Assembly (NCBI GenBank): GCA_023953845.1
Contig: JAMLJC010000001.1
Location: 496,001-560,000 of the forward strand
Reading direction: 5' to 3'
DNA from: Rhizobiaceae bacterium
Lineage (GTDB): Bacteria > Pseudomonadota > Alphaproteobacteria > Rhizobiales > Rhizobiaceae
Length of the DNA: 64,000 bases
How positions within the stretch are numbered: position 1 is the stretch's first letter; each line of letters starts with the position of its first letter. Shown piece by piece: positions 60,403-64,000 of the stretch. The notes below the pieces were generated by a model. That model was not told the origin of the DNA, did not search any database, and saw only the letters and a list, made by a program, of their open reading frames with translations. The translations under genes were made by a program, and so were the position numbers.

Positions 60403-61398
60403 CTAATTCAGCTTCTGTCTGATGGTCTGCTTGAGCGTATCGAGCAGGACGGCTGCCAGCACCAGCAGGCCGTGTATGACCTGCGTGAAGTTCGCCGGAA
60501 GGCCCATCAGGTTGATGGCGGTGTTGATCGACGAAAGCAGCAGCACACCGGCATAGACGCCCGGCAACGCGCCGACGCCGCCCTTCAGGCTGACGCCGCC
60601 GATGACGACTGCGGCGAAGGCGTTGAACAACAGGCCGACGCCGAGATTGGCCGTCGCGCCGGAGGTGCGGATGGTGAGCAGCCAGCCCGCCATGCCCGCT
60701 ATGGCGCCGGCCATGATGAAGGCTATGATCAGGTTGCGCGTCACCCGGATACCGGCGCGATAGGTCGCCTGTTCGTTGCCGCCGATCATCTTGAGATGCC
60801 GGCCGAACGGCGTCTTGGCCATGATAAGCGAGAAGACCACGAAGCAGGCGATGGCGATCCAGGCCGTCAGCGGCAGGCCGAGCACGCGCTGGATGCCGAA
60901 CCAGCGGATCGACGGGGCGAGGTCCTGCGCGGAACGCCCGCCGGAAACGGCGACGACGAGGCCGCGCACCCAGATATAGGAAGCAAGCGTGATGATGAAG
61001 GCGTTCATCTTCACCTTGACGATCAGAAAGCCATTCAGCGCGCCGATCAGCCCGCCGACGGTCAGAGCGATCAGAAGCGATACCGGCACCATCAGCCATT
61101 CGGGATAGAGCGTCACGCCGATGCCTATGCCGGCCGAACAGAAGAGGATGCCGACGGTCATGGCCGCCAGCGCGGCGACCGATTCTACCGACAGGTCCAT
61201 GTTGCCGGTGATGATGACGAGCGCCAGACCGATCGACATGACGCCGAGCACGCTGGAGGCCTCGACGATGTTGGCGAAGATGCCGAGCTGGAAGAAGTTC
61301 GGCACGAAGATCGAGAAGATCGCCAGCACGAAAAGCAGCATGAACCAGACGAGATTGTCGAGGACAAGCTCAAGGATACGGCGGGTGCGAGGACTCAT
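60403..61398 (-). CDS. ABC sugar permease (CUT2, RbsC/FrcC-like)
   Basis: A 331-residue inner-membrane permease with about ten helices (ILELVLDNLVWFMLLFVLAI onwards) and the CUT2 motifs SVESVAALAAMTVG and GGNEQATYRAGIRVTRNLII. The downstream part GGVSLKGGVGALPGVYAGVL is typical of RbsC. It is preceded by its binding protein (75 bases) and followed by the SDR gene (nine bases). Confidence 0.93.
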   Translation of the reverse strand: MSPRTRRILELVLDNLVWFMLLFVLAIFSIFVPNFFQLGIFANIVEASSVLGVMSIGLALVIITGNMDLSVESVAALAAMTVGILFCSAGIGIGVTLYPEWLMVPVSLLIALTVGGLIGALNGFLIVKVKMNAFIITLASYIWVRGLVVAVSGGRSAQDLAPSIRWFGIQRVLGLPLTAWIAIACFVVFSLIMAKTPFGRHLKMIGGNEQATYRAGIRVTRNLIIAFIMAGAIAGMAGWLLTIRTSGATANLGVGLLFNAFAAVVIGGVSLKGGVGALPGVYAGVLLLSSINTAINLMGLPANFTQVIHGLLVLAAVLLDTLKQTIRQKLN

Positions 61399-61473
61399 GC
61401 GCTAACCAATGGAGATCAGGTTCAAATACGGCCGGAGAAGAAGCGCCCCGCAGCTTGCGGGGCGCGTCCGATG

Positions 61474-62514
61474 TCACTCCACCGACTTCACCGTATCTGA
61501 AGGCGGCTTCATGTTGCCCCAGAACTTGGGATCATCGACATTCGACTTGTCGATCGCAGCGCCCGGGATCTTGAGGTTCGGACCCCAGGATTCGATCGTC
61601 AGGATCGAGTTGAGGCCGAGCACGTCATATTCGCCTGCCTTGATCTCCTGCTTGTTGACGACCTTGTCCATGAACATGGCGACCGCCGCCGCCTGCGCGT
61701 AGAGCGGCTGCTCCACCTCGACGTTCAGCCAGCCCTTGCGGATCAGGTCGAGGCCGACGGGGGCGCCGTTCGAGCTCATCATCAGGATGTCGCCCGGCTT
61801 CTTGCCGGCAGCTTCGAGCGACGCCACGGCAGCCACCGAAAGATGCGCGGCGTGGCTGAAGATCAGATCGATGTCGGGATTGGCGACGATCGAGTCGGCC
61901 ACGATCGTGCCGGCATTCGAGGCTTCCCACTGCATGGCGGGCTGCGAGATGATGGTGACCTCCGGGAAGGCTTTCATCTTCTCCTCGAAACCCTTCTGGA
62001 TGTCGAGCGTGTAGGGATCGCCCGGATCGCCCAGCACCTGCAGTATCTTGCCCTTGACCGAGCCGTTCTTCTCTGTGAGCAGCTTCTGCGCCTGCTCCGC
62101 CGCGACATAGCCGATCTCGATCGTGCCGGCGACCGACGTGAAGTCGGACGGCGTCGACGTGATCTGGCGGTCGAATTCGACCACGGGAATGCCGGCCGCG
62201 CGCGCCGCCTCGATGGACGGCTTCAGCGCGTTGAAATCGACGGCGGCGAGCACGATCGCCTGCGGCTTCAGCGCGATGACGTCGTTCATCTGGCTCTGCT
62301 GGGCGTCGGTCTTGTTGTCGGCGTTGAGCGTCTTCATCTCATAGCCGACCTGCTTCAGGAACATTTCCAGAGCGCTCACCGAGCCGGTCTGGAATTCGTC
62401 AAGCAGCGTCGGCACCATATAGTAGACCGTGCCCTTCGACTGCGCGAAGGCCGGCGTCAGCATCGTCATGGCGAGTGCCACGATGCCGAATACGCCCATG
62501 AGTATCCGTTTCAT
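61474..62514 (-). CDS. ABC sugar-binding protein (CUT2, RbsB/FrcB-like)
   Basis: A 346-residue periplasmic protein with a signal peptide (ILMGVFGIVALAMTMLTPAF). The type I binding-protein fold follows: VYYMVPTLLDEFQTGSVSAL, MNDVIALKPQAIVLAAVDFN, AAGIPVVEFDRQI. The ATG at 62514 is chosen; a much longer frame overlaps the ATPase gene in a wrong phase. Relatives bind ribose, fructose, xylose or sugar alcohols; the ligand here is not readable. Confidence 0.93.
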   Translation of the reverse strand: MKRILMGVFGIVALAMTMLTPAFAQSKGTVYYMVPTLLDEFQTGSVSALEMFLKQVGYEMKTLNADNKTDAQQSQMNDVIALKPQAIVLAAVDFNALKPSIEAARAAGIPVVEFDRQITSTPSDFTSVAGTIEIGYVAAEQAQKLLTEKNGSVKGKILQVLGDPGDPYTLDIQKGFEEKMKAFPEVTIISQPAMQWEASNAGTIVADSIVANPDIDLIFSHAAHLSVAAVASLEAAGKKPGDILMMSSNGAPVGLDLIRKGWLNVEVEQPLYAQAAAVAMFMDKVVNKQEIKAGEYDVLGLNSILTIESWGPNLKIPGAAIDKSNVDDPKFWGNMKPPSDTVKSVE

Positions 62515-62558
62515 TTCGTTCGCTCCTGTTGCACCGGAACCCCTTTTCTGTCCGCCCC

Positions 62559-63323
62559 TCAGCCTGCCGGTCCGGCACCGGCAAGCGTTTCGCCCGTGAT
62601 CATCCTGATCACCGCGTCGGGACTGGTTTCCTTTGTCGGCACGTCGCCAGCCACCACACCCTGGCGAATGACGACGATGCGGTCGGCGACCTGGAATGCC
62701 TGCTGCATGATATGCGTGATGATGACGACGCCGATGCCCTTGTTGGCGACGTGGCGGATCATGTCGAGGCCGCGCCGCGTCTGCTCGACGCCGAGCGCCG
62801 CGAACGGCTCGTCGAGCAGCACCAGCTTGCCGCCCCAATGGACGAAGCGGTTCAGCTCGATGGCCTGCCGCTGGCCGCCTGAGAGGTGCTCGACATTGGT
62901 CCTGAGCGAGGGAATGCGCGTTCCCGCATTGGCGAGCGCCTTGGCGACTTCGCGCTCCATCGCGGCCTCGTCGAGGATCGGGATGCCGAGGAAGGAGCGC
63001 GTGATCTCGCGGCCCATGAAGAAATTCGCGACCACGTCGACATTAGTGCAGAGCGAGAGGTCCTGATAGACCGTCTCGATGCCGGCCGCCTTGGCTTCCG
63101 CAGGCGATCTGGCGAGGAATTCCTTGCCGTCGAAGAGCATGCGGCCCGAAGTCGGATCGAGGCCGCCCGAAATGATCTTCACCAGCGTCGACTTGCCCGC
63201 TCCATTGTCGCCAAGAAGCGCCACCACCTCGCCCTTGCCGATGGAGAAGCTGATCCCCTTGAGCGCTTCGATGGCGCCATAGTTCTTGCGGATGTCCTCA
63301 AGGACGAGAAGCGGCTCCCTCAT
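62559..63323 (-). CDS. ABC transporter ATPase (CUT2, single-domain, FrcA-like)
   Basis: A 254-residue ATP-binding protein with Walker A GDNGAGKSTLVKII, signature LSGGQRQAIEL, Walker B LVLLDEPFAALG and switch histidine IITHIMQQAF. Most CUT2 importers use a double-length ATPase (RbsA, about 500 residues); this one has a single domain like FrcA of the rhizobial fructose system. It overlaps the ROK gene by four bases (ATGA) and precedes the binding-protein gene by 44 bases. Confidence 0.92.
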   Translation of the reverse strand: MREPLLVLEDIRKNYGAIEALKGISFSIGKGEVVALLGDNGAGKSTLVKIISGGLDPTSGRMLFDGKEFLARSPAEAKAAGIETVYQDLSLCTNVDVVANFFMGREITRSFLGIPILDEAAMEREVAKALANAGTRIPSLRTNVEHLSGGQRQAIELNRFVHWGGKLVLLDEPFAALGVEQTRRGLDMIRHVANKGIGVVIITHIMQQAFQVADRIVVIRQGVVAGDVPTKETSPDAVIRMITGETLAGAGPAG

Positions 63324-64000
63324 GCGGCGATCTCCCGTCCGGCTGGCGCTTCGGTCCGTTCCGCGAACATCTGGCCGAAGCGCGGCGACAGGACGCCGGA
63401 AACGGCCAGAGCGGCAGCGCCGCGCAACACGGAATGCTCGCCTCCCCGCGCCACCATCAGGCGCGGCACGGCGCGATCCCTGCGCGCCGATACGGAATTC
63501 GGCAGTTCGCTTCCCAGATCGGCAAGGCGCTGCAGCAGGCCGCCCGGCGCGAGGCCGCCGAGCACCACGGTAAGTGGATCGAACAGGTTTTCGATCGTCG
63601 CGATCGCATTGCGGAAGATCGGTGCGATCTGCGCGACCCAGTCGGCTTCCCCGCCATGCCAGCGGCCCAGCGCATCGAGCGAGACATAGCGCTCCAGACA
63701 GCCGCGATTGCCGCAGGGGCACGACTCTCCGTCGAGAACGACGGGAATATGGCCCACTTCTCCCGCATTGCCCCAGGCGCCGCGCAGGACGGCACCCTCA
63801 TGCACCATGGCGCCTCCGAGACCGACGCCGAAGAACAGATAGTAATATTCGGAAAGCTCGGTGCCGAGGCCGTAAAGATGCTCGCCCAGCGCCGCGGCAA
63901 CCATGTCGGTGTTGAGGAATGCCGGCAGTCCGGTCAGTTCCGCAAGGCGCTCCCGCAGCGGAAAGCCCTCCCATCCGGCCATGGTCGTCGGGCCGACGAA
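63320..64000 (-). CDS. ROK-family sugar kinase or repressor (C-terminal part; runs off the window)
   Basis: The visible 226 residues include the ROK signatures: LNTDMVAAALGEHLYGLGTE (the Asn-Asp pair holding the catalytic base), FFGVGLGGAMVHEGAVLRGA, GNAGEVGHIPV and the zinc-finger-like CPCGNRGCLERY. The N-terminus is beyond 64000, so it cannot be seen whether a DNA-binding domain (a NagC/XylR-type repressor) precedes the sugar-binding fold. It is first in the minus-strand run ROK-ATPase-binding protein-permease-SDR-acetyltransferase. Its stop overlaps the ATPase start. Confidence 0.88.
   Translation of the reverse strand, partial: FVGPTTMAGWEGFPLRERLAELTGLPAFLNTDMVAAALGEHLYGLGTELSEYYYLFFGVGLGGAMVHEGAVLRGAWGNAGEVGHIPVVLDGESCPCGNRGCLERYVSLDALGRWHGGEADWVAQIAPIFRNAIATIENLFDPLTVVLGGLAPGGLLQRLADLGSELPNSVSARRDRAVPRLMVARGGEHSVLRGAAALAVSGVLSPRFGQMFAERTEAPAGREIAA

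Noticed and set aside
1..64000. Prophage, CRISPR array, insertion sequence, rRNA or tRNA genes
   Set aside because: No integrase, transposase or capsid motifs, no regular direct-repeat arrays, and no tRNA T-loop or rRNA signature seen on reading both strands.

Overview
The window is GC-rich DNA from the chromosome of an alphaproteobacterium, most likely a member of the Rhizobiales (Mesorhizobium/Phyllobacteriaceae-like). The evidence is the ftsH-tilS-cpoB-pal-tolB-tolA-tolR-tolQ-ybgC order next to ruvBAC, the divergent tsaD/gpsA and hemC-hemD-mitofilin-hemY blocks, a DUF1465/RcdA protein preceded by a perfect CtrA box, an orphan CenR-like response regulator, a DUF1127 protein and a two-hairpin repeat of the kind scattered through rhizobial genomes. 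Most of the window is core genome; nothing looks like a phage or a large island. I saw no rRNA, tRNA, CRISPR array or insertion sequence.

Layout. 1-8368 (minus strand) is the cell-envelope block: ftsH (cut by the window edge), tilS, cpoB, pal, tolB, tolA, tolR, tolQ and ybgC. 8428-10239 (plus) holds a secreted GH5 glycosidase and an unknown protein, placed between the tol and ruv blocks. 10279-13284 (minus) is ruvC-ruvA-ruvB with a VapBC toxin-antitoxin pair between ruvA and ruvB; the vapC stop overlaps the ruvB start. 13334-14176 is rcdA plus a long intergenic region with two perfect CtrA boxes and, between them, a compact structured candidate small RNA with its own terminator. I think this is the most interesting novelty in the window. 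14354-22884 holds a membrane protein, an acyl-CoA ligase, a TauE/SafE exporter, a ThiE-like protein, a Sel1-repeat protein, efp, suhB, a hemolysin III homologue and a chrA chromate transporter broken by an in-frame amber codon.

23145-32555 holds a non-flagellar MotA/OmpA pair, an M32 carboxypeptidase, a ketopantoate-reductase-like protein, an FAD dehydrogenase, an M20 amidohydrolase and an ABC exporter. 32740-36572 holds rpmE, a repeat, a cyclic-nucleotide-binding protein, the response regulator, an L,D-transpeptidase, a DUF1127 protein and a LysR regulator. 36622-40169 (minus) runs tsaD-gpsA-YciI-EVE-methyltransferase. 40250-45130 (plus) is the heme block with a bacterial Mic60 homologue. 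45238-51525 is mixed: TerB, glutamine amidotransferase, MFS, half-ModE, DUF2934, GGDEF-EAL and small proteins.

51633-64000 is a carbohydrate-uptake region. A plus-strand set (FGGY kinase, GntR/UTRA regulator, SIS protein, CUT1-type ABC importer) meets a minus-strand set (ROK protein, CUT2-type importer with a single-domain ATPase, short-chain dehydrogenase, acetyltransferase) tail to tail. Substrates cannot be read from the sequence. A perfect 42-bp inverted repeat separates the CUT1 binding-protein gene from its first permease gene.
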